Below, piece after piece: positions 1 through 7,713 of a stretch of 64,000 nt of DNA. The notes under the pieces are model-generated. The model saw only the letters and a list, made by a program, of their open reading frames with translations. It made no database searches and was not told the origin of the DNA. Position 1 is the stretch's first letter, and every line of letters begins with the position of its first letter. The position numbers and the translations under genes are program-made. Source of the stretch: Xiheimicrobium sp052034585 (GTDB taxonomy: Bacteria > Myxococcota > Myxococcia > Myxococcales > Myxococcaceae); the NCBI GenBank assembly GCA_052034585.1, contig JBPOIJ010000035.1, positions 98,775 through 162,774 on the forward strand. Reading direction: 5' to 3'.

Positions 1-334
1 CGCCTGGCTCGTCACCATCGCGAAGAGCCGGGCGATCGATCGGCTCCGGAGCCGCTCCACCGCGCAGCGCACCCTGGACGTCGAGCGGCGGGAAGTCTCG
101 TTCGGAGCGCGCAGCCCCGATGAGGCCGTCGACGGCGCCCGCACTCGCGCGGTGGTGCGGGAAAAGGTCGCGCAGCTGCCTCCCGAACAGCGCGCTCTCC
201 TCGAGCTCGCCTGGGACGAGGGCCTGTCGCAGAGCGAGATCGCCGCCAAGACCGGGCTGCCGTTGGGAACGGTGAAGACCCGCACCCGCACCGCCCTGCT
301 CAAGCTGCACGCCGAGCTGAAGTCGCTGGCCTGA
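1..334 (+). CDS. ECF-type RNA polymerase sigma factor, C-terminal part (5' end outside window)
   Basis: The frame is open from base 2 and ends at 334. The first residues (AWLVTIAKSRAIDRLR) are the end of a sigma-70 region 2. Region 4 follows, with the helix-turn-helix SEIAAKTGLPLGTVKTR, which would contact the -35 element. The length and spacing fit a group 4 (ECF) sigma factor that directs RNA polymerase to a small envelope or stress regulon. No anti-sigma gene follows, because the next gene is convergent; any partner must lie upstream, outside the window. The family call is firm, but the regulon cannot be inferred. Confidence 0.9.
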   Translation, partial: AWLVTIAKSRAIDRLRSRSTAQRTLDVERREVSFGARSPDEAVDGARTRAVVREKVAQLPPEQRALLELAWDEGLSQSEIAAKTGLPLGTVKTRTRTALLKLHAELKSLA

Positions 335-337
335 CCT

Positions 338-377
338 GGCTCGGCGCCGAGTGAGCGGTCCAGGCTCGGCGCCGAAC
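338..377. terminator. Repeated palindrome between convergent genes, possible bidirectional terminator
   Basis: The 12-base palindrome CTCGGCGCCGAG (340-351) recurs with one change at 365-376, in the 54-base gap between the sigma factor stop and the convergent NmrA-like gene. Each copy can fold alone, or the two can pair. There is no T-run, so intrinsic termination is only suggested by position. Confidence 0.35.
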
Positions 378-388
378 GAGGTCGACGC

Positions 389-1246
389 TCAGACGAGCGG
401 CCGGAGCGCCTCGACCAACGGGGTGGTGCCTCGGGTGACCGACGCCGGCTTCTCGAAGGCGACGAGGCCCTTCACGGCGGCCTGGTACATCTCGGCGTAG
501 AGGTGCGCCATCGGCTCGGGCAGGCCCGCTTGGAGCAGCCCCGCCTTGGCTTGCTCGACCGGCGCCGACACCGCGGTCACCTGCTTGCCGAGCAGCGTCG
601 ACAGCGCCGCAGCCACGTCGTTCACCGACCAATCTGCAGCGCCCGCGAGCTCGATGAGGCGCACGCCGTCGGCCGGCTCGAGCAGCGCCTTGGCGGCGGT
701 GAGGCCGATGTCCTTCGTGCCCACCTGGGCGAACTTGAAGTCGATGGGGCCGTAGTGGGGGAGAATGCCCTGCGTCTTGGCGAGCCCGATGACCGACCCC
801 CAGTTCTCGAGGAAGTAGGCGGCGCGCAGGAAGGTGACGCTCGGCACCAGCTTGGCGAGCGCCTGCTCGGCGCGGTGCCCGGTGACGATGGGCCCGGTGT
901 CCTTCGAGTGCTGCGCGCCCACGGAAGAGAGGAAGACGAGGTTCTTGAGCCCCGAGGCCTTGATCGCCGCCACCATGTTGGTGAGCAGGGTGGCTCGATC
1001 AGCGAGGAAGTCCTTCGCGGCGAAGTTGGGCGGCGAGAGGAGGTAGGCGCCCGTCGCGCCGGTGAGCGCCTTGGTGAGCCCACCGACGTCGCCGAGATCG
1101 GTGACCGCGACCTCCGCGCCCTTCTTCTTCCACCCGTCTCCCTTGGCCGCGTCGCGAACGATGACCCGCACTTTCTTGCCCTGTGCCAACAGCGTGTCGG
1201 CGACGACTGCACCCGTGTGTCCTGAGACGCCTGCGATGACGAACAT
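389..1246 (-). CDS. NmrA-like NAD(P)-binding oxidoreductase
   Basis: A 285-residue atypical short-chain dehydrogenase. The N-terminus MFVIAGVSGHTG is the Rossmann strand plus the GxxGxxG dinucleotide loop. It is followed by KVRVIVRD, where the Arg favours NADP(H), and by LVFLSSVGAQ and VTFLRAAYFLENW, typical of the NmrA/QorB family. Such proteins act as NADPH-quinone or nitro reductases or as redox sensors; the substrate here is unknown. The ATG at 1246 was chosen because AGGAGC lies just upstream. The gene is divergent from a LysR regulator, an arrangement that usually means the regulator controls it. No operon partner is seen downstream. Confidence 0.85.
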   Translation of the reverse strand: MFVIAGVSGHTGAVVADTLLAQGKKVRVIVRDAAKGDGWKKKGAEVAVTDLGDVGGLTKALTGATGAYLLSPPNFAAKDFLADRATLLTNMVAAIKASGLKNLVFLSSVGAQHSKDTGPIVTGHRAEQALAKLVPSVTFLRAAYFLENWGSVIGLAKTQGILPHYGPIDFKFAQVGTKDIGLTAAKALLEPADGVRLIELAGAADWSVNDVAAALSTLLGKQVTAVSAPVEQAKAGLLQAGLPEPMAHLYAEMYQAAVKGLVAFEKPASVTRGTTPLVEALRPLV

Positions 1247-1312
1247 GAGAGCTCCTGAAGAGAGGTGACTGCGGCGGGGAAGATGCGCGCCGAGGTGATA
1301 TGTGTCCAATGC

Positions 1313-2230
1313 ATGAAACGACAGATGGAGATGCGTTCGGCGCATGCGCTCACCGACCTCAACCTGCTGACGACGCTGCGGCATCTGCTGGTGACCGGGA
1401 GCGTGACCGCCACCGCCGAGCGGCTCGGGCTCTCGCAGCCGGCGGTCTCGAGGGCCTTGGGCCGGCTGCGGGCGTCGCTGGGTGACGAGCTGCTCGTTCG
1501 CGGGAAGGGTGGGCTCTTGCCGACCCACCGCGCGCTCACGCTCGCCCCCGAGCTGGAGCTGCTCCTCTCTCGCCTCGACGACCTGCTCGCCTCGGGGGCC
1601 GGCTTCGACCCCGCGACCTCGCGGCGCACCTTCGTGGTGGCGTCCGGTGACTATGCGGCCTCGGCGCTCCTGCCTCGGCTCCTCGAGGTGCTCGCCGCGC
1701 GCGCGCCAGGGGTGACGGTTCGGGTCGTGCCGACCGTGCCCGAGGCCGAGGAGGCGCTCGAGAGTGGCGCCTGGGACGTGCTCTGGTCGCCACGTCGGAA
1801 GCTGAGCGGTGCGGTGGTGTGGACCAAGCTGTTCGACGAGTCGTTCGCGTTCGTGCTCTCGAAGCGGCACCCGCTGGCGGCCAAGCCGCTCACCCTCGAG
1901 CGGTTCCTCTCCATTCGGCAGCTGGCGATCGCTCCTGAGGGGCGTCCGGGGAACCCGCTCGACGAGATGCTCGCCCGCCAGGGACATCGCCGCGAGGTCG
2001 TCGCCCACCTGCCGAACTTCACCTTGGTGCCAGGGCTCGTCGCGCAGAGCGAGCTGGGGGCCGTGCTCCCTCGCCGCATCATCGAAGAGAGCGCCGTGCA
2101 GCTCGTCATCAAGCCGTTGCCCTTTGCGCTGCCTGGCTTCTCGCTCCAACAGGCCTGGCACCACCGGCAGCGCCACGACGCCGGGCACGCTTGGTTTCGG
2201 CGAACGGTCGCCGAGCTCCAGCGATCGTGA
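1313..2230 (+). CDS. LysR-family transcriptional regulator
   Basis: About 305 residues. The winged helix-turn-helix (ALTDLNLLTTLRHLL, then AERLGLSQPAVSRALGRLR) is near the N-terminus and a periplasmic-binding-like effector domain fills the rest, as in the family. The start is uncertain: in-frame ATGs lie at 1313, 1325 and 1331 and an upstream GTG at 1265, and none has a good ribosome site. LysR proteins usually begin only a few residues before the helix-turn-helix, which argues against 1265. It is divergent from the NmrA-like gene with under 100 bases between them, so it is the likely regulator of that gene and of itself. The inducer is unknown. Confidence 0.88.
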   Translation: MKRQMEMRSAHALTDLNLLTTLRHLLVTGSVTATAERLGLSQPAVSRALGRLRASLGDELLVRGKGGLLPTHRALTLAPELELLLSRLDDLLASGAGFDPATSRRTFVVASGDYAASALLPRLLEVLAARAPGVTVRVVPTVPEAEEALESGAWDVLWSPRRKLSGAVVWTKLFDESFAFVLSKRHPLAAKPLTLERFLSIRQLAIAPEGRPGNPLDEMLARQGHRREVVAHLPNFTLVPGLVAQSELGAVLPRRIIEESAVQLVIKPLPFALPGFSLQQAWHHRQRHDAGHAWFRRTVAELQRS

Positions 2231-2231
2231 G

Positions 2232-2244
2232 GGCGCAGTGCGCC
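2232..2244. terminator. Short inverted repeat just after the LysR gene
   Basis: GGCGCA and TGCGCC are separated by one base, directly after the regulator stop and before the convergent sua5 end. It is very short and lacks a T-run, so it is only a weak terminator candidate. Confidence 0.25.
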
Positions 2245-2317
2245 GGGCGCCTCCGAATGAATGCTCGCGAATCCACCGAGTCTGCGCTTCGCCCGCGCCG
2301 CCTCGACTCGGCCGAGC

Positions 2318-3322
2318 TCAGCGCTCGCGCGTCGGGGTGCTCGCTCGCGTGAGACGATCGACGACGGCGAGGCCCACGCCCGCTTCGGGAGGTGGCACCG
2401 CGAGCACCACGTCGAGCCCGAGCTCGTCGACCCGGCGGAGCGTCGCGTAGAGCTCGCGGGCGTACTCGGCGTCGTCGGCGAGGACGAAGGACGTGACCCC
2501 AGGTGGAGCTGGGACTCCAGCGGGCGTGAGCACTGCGACCGTGGCACCACTCGCCAAGCGCGCCGCTGCCTCTGGCGCCACCGTCTCGGCGGTGACGAGC
2601 CAAAGCCCGGCCCGCGGAGCGTAGTGCGAGGCCAACATGCCCGGCGCACGCAGGTCGCGCGCCTCGGAGGCGAGGGGAACGGGGCGCCCGAGGAGCCGCT
2701 CGAGCTGCTCCCTCGGCACTCCGCCCGGTCGCAAGACGCGAGGGCTGCGGCCGCTCAGATCGACGATGGTGGACTCGACCCCGATGCGACAGGGCCCACC
2801 TTCGAGCACGACGTCGACCTCGGCACCGAGCTCGTCGCGAACGTGCTGCGCGGTCGTCGGCGAGACTCGGCCGAACCGGTTCGCCGAGGGCGCCGCCACG
2901 CCTCCTCCGAAAGCGCGCAAGAGCTCGAGCGCGAGGGGGTGATCGGGAACGCGCAACCCGACGGTGTCTTGCCCACCGGTGACCGCGTCGGTCGCGAGCG
3001 AGGAACGCCGCACGATGATCGTCAGCGGCCCTGGCCAGAGCGCGGTCGCGAGCCGTTCGGCCTCGGCCGCCCAGTCCGTCGCCCACTGCCTCGCGATCTC
3101 CGTGCTCGCCACGTGCACGATGAGCGGGTGAGACGACGGCCGCCCCTTCACTGCGAAGATGCGCCGCACCGCCAGCTCGTTGGAGGCATCGGCGCCCAGG
3201 CCGTAGACCGTCTCGGTGGGCAGACCGATGAGCCCTCCCGCTCTGAGCACCTCGACCGCGCGCGCGACCACGTCGTTCACCTGGGTGATGGTAGCTGCAT
3301 TTTCCGCTAAGGGGTGCGGCAT
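2318..3322 (-). CDS. sua5: L-threonylcarbamoyladenylate synthase (Sua5/YrdC/TsaC family)
   Basis: Makes threonylcarbamoyl-AMP from threonine, bicarbonate and ATP, the first step of t6A modification of ANN-decoding tRNAs. The N-terminal YrdC domain shows GLPTETVYGLGADA, KGRPSSHPLIVHV, LWPGPLTIIV and APSANRFGRVSPTTA, the family's ATP and threonine binding segments. The C-terminal extra domain (SHYAPRAGLWLV onward) makes this the long Sua5 type, 334 residues. The ATG at 3322 is inside GCATGC and overlaps the queF ATG on the other strand. Its ribosome site is poor, so a GTG about 14 codons inside is possible. It pairs with queF as a divergent tRNA-modification pair. Confidence 0.93.
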   Translation of the reverse strand: MPHPLAENAATITQVNDVVARAVEVLRAGGLIGLPTETVYGLGADASNELAVRRIFAVKGRPSSHPLIVHVASTEIARQWATDWAAEAERLATALWPGPLTIIVRRSSLATDAVTGGQDTVGLRVPDHPLALELLRAFGGGVAAPSANRFGRVSPTTAQHVRDELGAEVDVVLEGGPCRIGVESTIVDLSGRSPRVLRPGGVPREQLERLLGRPVPLASEARDLRAPGMLASHYAPRAGLWLVTAETVAPEAAARLASGATVAVLTPAGVPAPPGVTSFVLADDAEYARELYATLRRVDELGLDVVLAVPPPEAGVGLAVVDRLTRASTPTRER

Positions 3323-3689
3323 GCCTTCGAAGCCCAGCAAGACCCTCGAGACGTTCAAGAACCCAGCCGCTGACCGCGACTACGAGATCGCCTTCGACTG
3401 CCCGGAGTTCACCTGTCTCTGCCCGCTCACCGGCCAGCCGGACTTCGCCCACTTCAAGATCCGCTACGTGCCCGACGCGCTCTGCGTCGAGCTCAAGAGC
3501 CTCAAGCTGTACTTCTGGAGCTACCGCGACGAGGGCGCCTTCCACGAGGCCGTGACCAATCGCGTGCTCGACGATCTGGTGAAGGCGGTGTCTCCAAGGC
3601 GCATGCAGGTCGAGGCCGATTGGTGGGTGCGCGGAGGAATCGGCACCAAGGTGACCGTCACCTACGAGAAGGCGAAGAAGAAGCGCTGA
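3321..3689 (+). CDS. queF: NADPH-dependent 7-cyano-7-deazaguanine reductase (preQ0 reductase)
   Basis: Reduces preQ0 to preQ1 with two NADPH, a late step of queuosine synthesis. At 122 residues it is the short unimodular form. The motif CPEFTCLCPLTGQPDF holds the thioimide-forming cysteine, aligned to Cys34 here, and ELKSLKLYFWSYR is the QueF signature for NADPH. RGGIGTKVTVTYE closes the fold. AAGGGG lies six bases before the ATG. No other queuosine genes (queC, D, E, tgt) are in the window. The start codon shares its bases with that of sua5 on the opposite strand, so the promoter of each gene must lie within the other. Confidence 0.95.
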   Translation: MPSKPSKTLETFKNPAADRDYEIAFDCPEFTCLCPLTGQPDFAHFKIRYVPDALCVELKSLKLYFWSYRDEGAFHEAVTNRVLDDLVKAVSPRRMQVEADWWVRGGIGTKVTVTYEKAKKKR

Positions 3690-3714
3690 GCGGCGCGCAC
3701 GGTCGATGGCCTGA

Positions 3715-4779
3715 TCAGAGGGAGCTCGACCACCATCGCGAGGCGGTGTTGCGCGCGGCGACGGTCGACATGCGCTGCGCGGACTCCAGAGAGATGCGCC
3801 GTGACGGACGTGCATCGTTCCACCGTTCGAGCGATCGCCGATCGACGCGCCGCTCGAGCAAGCCGTCTTCCACCACCGCGAGCCCTTCGAGCGGGTGCAG
3901 CGCGGCAGGCCACAACCCATCCCAGCTCGGGGGCAGCTCATCGTCGTGGGCCCACAGCTCGGCGATGAGCCGATCGACCAGGCGATGGGTCGCCGCCTCC
4001 AGGACGCTGAAGGTCTCCCGTCGGGTGAAGGTCGGAGTCCTCTCGGCACAGACGGCCCGTCGAAAGGCCTCCACGGTGGCGAACCGATTGGCTGGCGCCC
4101 GCTGCAGCGCCTGCTCGAGCACGGGAACGAGGCGCGGGGCGACGCACGATCTCCAGATCGGCTCTTCCACCAGCTCCAGGTGGGTCCCGACGCGGCCGAA
4201 CGGGTGCTCGCCGCACGAGAGCCAGGCGAGGAGGACGCCGAGCTGGAACACGGTGCTGCGTTCGGTCAGTGGTGCGCCCTCCAGGTGCTCGGGAGTGAAG
4301 CACACGGTGTGATCGTTCACGTCTTGGCTCGTCGCCCAGATGGAGTTGAGGGCGACCGGCGCGAGCACGAGCTCTCCGGAGAGCGTCCACCCGATGCCGG
4401 CCGGGCACGGCGGTTCGCGGAGCCAGTGTTCCCCCACGCGGAGCGCCGCGTCGAAGAGCTGCTGCGCCGACGTCTGCCAGGCGGGTGCCGGTAGCTTCCA
4501 CTGCTCGGCGCTCAAGTTGCGCACGACGTCGGCGAAGGTCAGCCCCACGAAGCGCTCGAGGAGGAGCTCTGGGAAGTCGGCCTCGAGGTCGTGGGCGACG
4601 ATCTCCTGCCAGGGCGGCCCGCGCAGGAGGTAGCTCCGGGTCCACGTCGTGAGCTGGGCTCTGAAGCGCGGGATCAACACGGTGCGCACCCGCTCTTCCG
4701 CGAGAGGGAAGGGCAGGTCGGCCCGTGCCTTCACCGTGGCGGTTTCGGAGAACTGTGCGCTGAGCAGGTGACGTGGCAC
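3715..4779 (-). CDS. Degenerate Ser/Thr-kinase-like protein (probable pseudokinase)
   Basis: 354 residues with no clear homologue in the N-terminal half. The middle carries a protein-kinase C-lobe pattern: FTPEHLEGAPLTERSTVFQLGVLLAWLSCGEHPFG corresponds to the P+1 loop and helix F region, although the Asp that normally precedes the helix F core is Ser-Thr here. ALQRAPANRFATVEAFRRAV is the usual kinase C-terminal motif. I do not see a Gly-rich loop, a catalytic HRD or a DFG, so ATP transfer is unlikely. It may act as a scaffold or sensor. The GTG start at 4779 has no clear ribosome site. It lies 41 bases upstream of a phosphoesterase gene in the same orientation but shows no obvious functional link. 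Confidence 0.5.
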   Translation of the reverse strand: MPRHLLSAQFSETATVKARADLPFPLAEERVRTVLIPRFRAQLTTWTRSYLLRGPPWQEIVAHDLEADFPELLLERFVGLTFADVVRNLSAEQWKLPAPAWQTSAQQLFDAALRVGEHWLREPPCPAGIGWTLSGELVLAPVALNSIWATSQDVNDHTVCFTPEHLEGAPLTERSTVFQLGVLLAWLSCGEHPFGRVGTHLELVEEPIWRSCVAPRLVPVLEQALQRAPANRFATVEAFRRAVCAERTPTFTRRETFSVLEAATHRLVDRLIAELWAHDDELPPSWDGLWPAALHPLEGLAVVEDGLLERRVDRRSLERWNDARPSRRISLESAQRMSTVAARNTASRWWSSSL

Positions 4780-4820
4780 GAGCCGCGAGCTTCGACCGAG
4801 ACGTGGCCGCGCTTCAACGA

Positions 4821-5702
4821 TCAGCGCGTCGTCAACGTCTGGGCGATCGGGTGGGTCGGGTCTGCCTCGAAGCGCCCGGCGGGTGGGCTCCAGGTGCGGC
4901 GAGCGATGGTGACGGCGTGCCTCGAGGGATCGACGTCGAGCAGGTGGTAGCCACAGCGGAGGTGGAGATCGGTCGCGCTCCCCGCGTTGACGATGTGGCG
5001 GCGGCGCGTCTTCTGCACGAAGGGCCGGTGGAGGTGGCCATGCACCACGAGATCGACCGTCACGTCGTCGCGATCGAGCAGGGCCATCAGCTCGACGTCG
5101 TCCCTCAGCCCGTGCGAGCGCGAGTCGCGTTTGCCGTTCATGCGCAGCAGGCCGTAGTGGAGCGCGACGATCACGAAGCGGTCTCGGAGCGAGGGGTCGG
5201 TGAGAATCGAGAGCGCCTTCGAACGCTGCTCTTCCCCGAGCAGCCCCGAGGAGTCGATGAGGCTCGTCGGTCGCGCCGAGTCGAGGAGGACGAGCGAGAC
5301 CCCACCCTCGAGGTGCTTCACCGCCGGAAAGCGCGCGCCCTCGCAGAGCGTCGAGAAGTGCCGCTCGAACAGGCCCTTCGCACCCGGCACGTACCGATCG
5401 TGGTTGCCCGGAATGACGGTGAAGCGCTCCGGTCGTTGGAGCCGCTCTCCGAACAGCTCGGCGACGCGCGCGAACTCTGCGTCGGTCGAGACGCCGGTGA
5501 GATCGCCGGTGCAGAGCGCGTGTTGGGCGCCTTGCGACTCGACGTCTTCGAGGAGCGCCGCGATGCGCTTGTCGCTGTCGACGAAGTGCGCGCCCCGGCC
5601 GGCGAGGGAGACGCTCGCGACCGCGGCGAGGCGCTTGAGGGCGAACTCTCCTGAGAGCGGAAAGTGGGTGACGTGAATGTCGGAGAAGTGGGCGAGCTTC
5701 AT
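4821..5702 (-). CDS. Calcineurin-like metallophosphoesterase
   Basis: 293 residues with the full dimetal set in order: FSDIHVTH (Asp and His), CTGDLTG, IPGNHDRY, ALHYGLL and VVHGHLHRPF. These are the five blocks that hold two metal ions and hydrolyse phosphomono- or diesters. It resembles Icc/CpdA-type cytosolic enzymes, but the substrate cannot be read from sequence. Its ATG overlaps the manA stop by four bases (ATGA), so the two are co-translated. A link with sugar phosphate metabolism is only positional. Confidence 0.9.
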   Translation of the reverse strand: MKLAHFSDIHVTHFPLSGEFALKRLAAVASVSLAGRGAHFVDSDKRIAALLEDVESQGAQHALCTGDLTGVSTDAEFARVAELFGERLQRPERFTVIPGNHDRYVPGAKGLFERHFSTLCEGARFPAVKHLEGGVSLVLLDSARPTSLIDSSGLLGEEQRSKALSILTDPSLRDRFVIVALHYGLLRMNGKRDSRSHGLRDDVELMALLDRDDVTVDLVVHGHLHRPFVQKTRRRHIVNAGSATDLHLRCGYHLLDVDPSRHAVTIARRTWSPPAGRFEADPTHPIAQTLTTR

Positions 5703-6844
5703 GCGCGGGGAGCGTTCACGGTTGCACGAAACACGACGCCGGCCCCGTCGAATCGCAGCGGGCCTTCGTCGAACCGGGAGAAGCCGGCCTGGCCACGCTC
5801 GAGCATCTGGCCGTTCACCCTCAGGCGGCCCTCGACGCAGAGCACGATGTCGGGGCCGAGCCGCTCGACCACCGCCTCGCCCTTCACCCGGAGCCGCGAC
5901 AGCCGGAAGTCGGGGAAGGGCGTGAGCCAGACGGCCTCGGGGCCGCTCGACGGTTCGAGGATCTTCGCCGGCCCGTCGACGAAGTCGAGCACGCCGAGCA
6001 GCTCGGGCACGTCGACGTGCTTGGGCGTCAACCCACCGCGCAGCACGTTGTCGGAGCTCGCCATGAGCTCGACGCCCGTTCCTTCGAGGTAGGCGTGGAG
6101 ATTGCCGGCACCGAGCGCGAGCGCCTGGCCGGGCTTCAGGGTGACGAGGTTGAGCAGCAGCGCGCCGACGAGGCCGACGTCGTTCGGGTATTCCTTGGCG
6201 AGGGCGACGGCGTTGGTGCACTCCGCGGCGAAGCGAGCGACCGGCCGGCTCGAGCACGCCTCGGCGACCTGCGTCGCCAGCTCGGCACGGTTGGGGGCGG
6301 TCATCACCGCTCCGAAGAACGCCGCGAGGCCGTCGCGCTCGAGCTGGTTCAAGAAGGGCGCGAGCGCTGGAACGCGGAGCTCGTGGAAGAGCTCGAGCGA
6401 GCGCGCGCGCTCCCGAAAGCCACACAGCGCCCGAAACTCGGTCAACGCACAGATGAGCTCGGGCTTGTGGTTCGGGTCCTTGTAGTTGCGGTGGCCAGCG
6501 TCACGGGGGACGTGGGCCGCCTCTTCCTTCGCGAAGCCCTCCTTCGCCCGGGCAAGGCTGGGGTGAGCCTGGAGCGAGAGGGGCCTCGCGGCGGCGAGCA
6601 CCTTGAGGAGGAAGGGGAGTCGAGGCCCGAAGCCCTGCAGCACCTGCGCGCCGAGGCAGGCTTCTGGAGCGTCGGCGATGACCGACTCGAGCGAGCGGCC
6701 ATCGACCTTCGACGGCGCCGCAGGGTGAGCGCCGATCCACAGCTCGGCCTGGGGCTTTCCAGTTGCTGGCAAGCCGAGCAGCGTCGGAATCGACGAGAGG
6801 CTGCCCCAGGCGTACGGCTGAATCGTGTTCTCGAGGAGGAGCAC
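5699..6844 (-). CDS. manA: Mannose-6-phosphate isomerase, class I
   Basis: Interconverts fructose-6-phosphate and mannose-6-phosphate, feeding GDP-mannose for polysaccharides and glycans. 381 residues beginning MLLLENTIQPYAWGS, typical for type I enzymes. Zinc ligands are present: LSLQAHPS (Gln and His), DPNHKPELI (Glu) and the cupin segment GNLHAYLEGTGVELMASSD, which also carries the substrate-binding residues. It is the first gene of a two-gene unit with the phosphoesterase. The upstream neighbour on the same strand is a dps relic. Confidence 0.95.
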   Translation of the reverse strand: MLLLENTIQPYAWGSLSSIPTLLGLPATGKPQAELWIGAHPAAPSKVDGRSLESVIADAPEACLGAQVLQGFGPRLPFLLKVLAAARPLSLQAHPSLARAKEGFAKEEAAHVPRDAGHRNYKDPNHKPELICALTEFRALCGFRERARSLELFHELRVPALAPFLNQLERDGLAAFFGAVMTAPNRAELATQVAEACSSRPVARFAAECTNAVALAKEYPNDVGLVGALLLNLVTLKPGQALALGAGNLHAYLEGTGVELMASSDNVLRGGLTPKHVDVPELLGVLDFVDGPAKILEPSSGPEAVWLTPFPDFRLSRLRVKGEAVVERLGPDIVLCVEGRLRVNGQMLERGQAGFSRFDEGPLRFDGAGVVFRATVNAPRA

Positions 6845-6886
6845 GCTCTGCTTTTCCTCGATGCGCCGCGAAGACGCCAGCAGGAC

Positions 6887-7162
6887 TCACTGAGCGGCGA
6901 GGGTGCTCCGCAACATCCACGCGGTCTTCTCGTGCACTTGGAGCCGCTGGGTGAGCAGGTCGATGGTGGACTCGTCTCCCGCGCGCTCGGCGTGTGGGAA
7001 CACCTTGCGGGCCGACCGGGCCGCGGCGTGGTGGCCCTCCATGCTTCACCATCTCGAGCGCCTTCGGCACGCCCGGCGTCTCGTCGATCGTCGTCAGCTT
7101 CGACAGCTCGGCAGAGGTGTCCTTCACCGGGAAGCCGTGGAGTCGTCCTTTGGGTGCTGCAG
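6887..7162 (-). pseudogene. dps relic: internal deletion plus frameshift
   Basis: The minus strand encodes GFPVKDTSAELSKL...ETPGVPKALEMVKH in one frame. In another frame, after about five lost bases, it encodes EGHHAAARSARKVF...DLLTQRLQVHEKTAWMLRS, ending at a TGA (6887-6889). This is the C-terminal half of a Dps-family ferritin that protects DNA and stores iron. The roughly 75 residues with the ferroxidase ligands are missing. A Shine-Dalgarno-like GGAGGAG followed by a CTG and QHPKDDSTASR (to 7124) may be the original gene start, with ATG changed to CTG. The missing part cannot fit in the space before the fur start, so a deletion is implied. The gene cannot give a working Dps. Confidence 0.75.
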
Positions 7163-7225
7163 GTGAACGCTCCTCCGATGCGCACGCGCGGAGTGTTGCA
7201 GCGTTTTCGTGTTGCGCTCGTCAAA

Positions 7226-7244
7226 GTTTGGATTAAGTCTAAAC
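7226..7244. promoter_or_regulatory. Near-perfect palindrome, likely Fur/PerR-family operator
   Basis: GTTTGGATTAAGTCTAAAC is a 7-5-7 inverted repeat with a single mismatch. It is AT-rich in a GC-rich setting and lies five bases before the ATG of a Fur-family regulator. Size and form fit Fur/PerR boxes and imply autoregulation. It also lies upstream of the dps relic on the other strand. The exact promoter elements are not clear. Confidence 0.6.
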
Positions 7245-7249
7245 CCGAA

Positions 7250-7681
7250 ATGAGTCCAGACCTCTCGACCCGCCTGAAGGACGCCGGCATTCAGCCCTCG
7301 GCGCAGCGACTCGCGGTGGCCGAGTACGTGCTGTCGACGAAGGAACACCCGTCGGCTGATCAGGTGCTCGAGCGCGTGCAGGGCCTGGTGCCGATGCTCT
7401 CGCGCGCGACCGTCTACAACACGCTCAACCTCTTCGTGGAGAAGGGCCTCTTGCGCCAGCTCGTGCTCGCCGAGGGCCGCGTCGTCTTCGACCCGAAGCT
7501 CGAGCGGCACCACCACTTCATCGACGAAGAGACTGGAGACATCGAGGACGTTCCGTGGGAAGCGGTGCGCGTGGGAGACGTTTCCCGCCTCGAGGGTCTC
7601 GAGATCACCGAGTACATGGTCGTCATGCGAGGCAAGAAGCTCGGCGGGCCTCGCAAGGGGAAGTCGAAGCGCCGAGCCTGA
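7250..7681 (+). CDS. Fur-family regulator, PerR-like by context, lacking the CxxC zinc motif
   Basis: 143 residues. The winged helix domain (PSAQRLAVAEYVLST, SRATVYNTLNLFVEKGLL) is followed by the dimer domain, with ERHHHFIDEETGDIEDVPWE. HHHF is the regulatory metal site, but the CxxC that normally follows is replaced (DEET), and no C-terminal Cys pair exists. It therefore lacks the structural zinc of classical Fur and PerR, as in some Irr-like groups. Placement before ahpC and ahpD and next to a dps relic argues for a peroxide-sensing role by His/Asp metal oxidation. Heme or iron sensing is an alternative. The ATG at 7250 follows the palindrome directly. Confidence 0.88.
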   Translation: MSPDLSTRLKDAGIQPSAQRLAVAEYVLSTKEHPSADQVLERVQGLVPMLSRATVYNTLNLFVEKGLLRQLVLAEGRVVFDPKLERHHHFIDEETGDIEDVPWEAVRVGDVSRLEGLEITEYMVVMRGKKLGGPRKGKSKRRA

Positions 7682-7713
7682 TTCCCGTTTCACCAACCCG
7701 AAGGAGAGAACAC

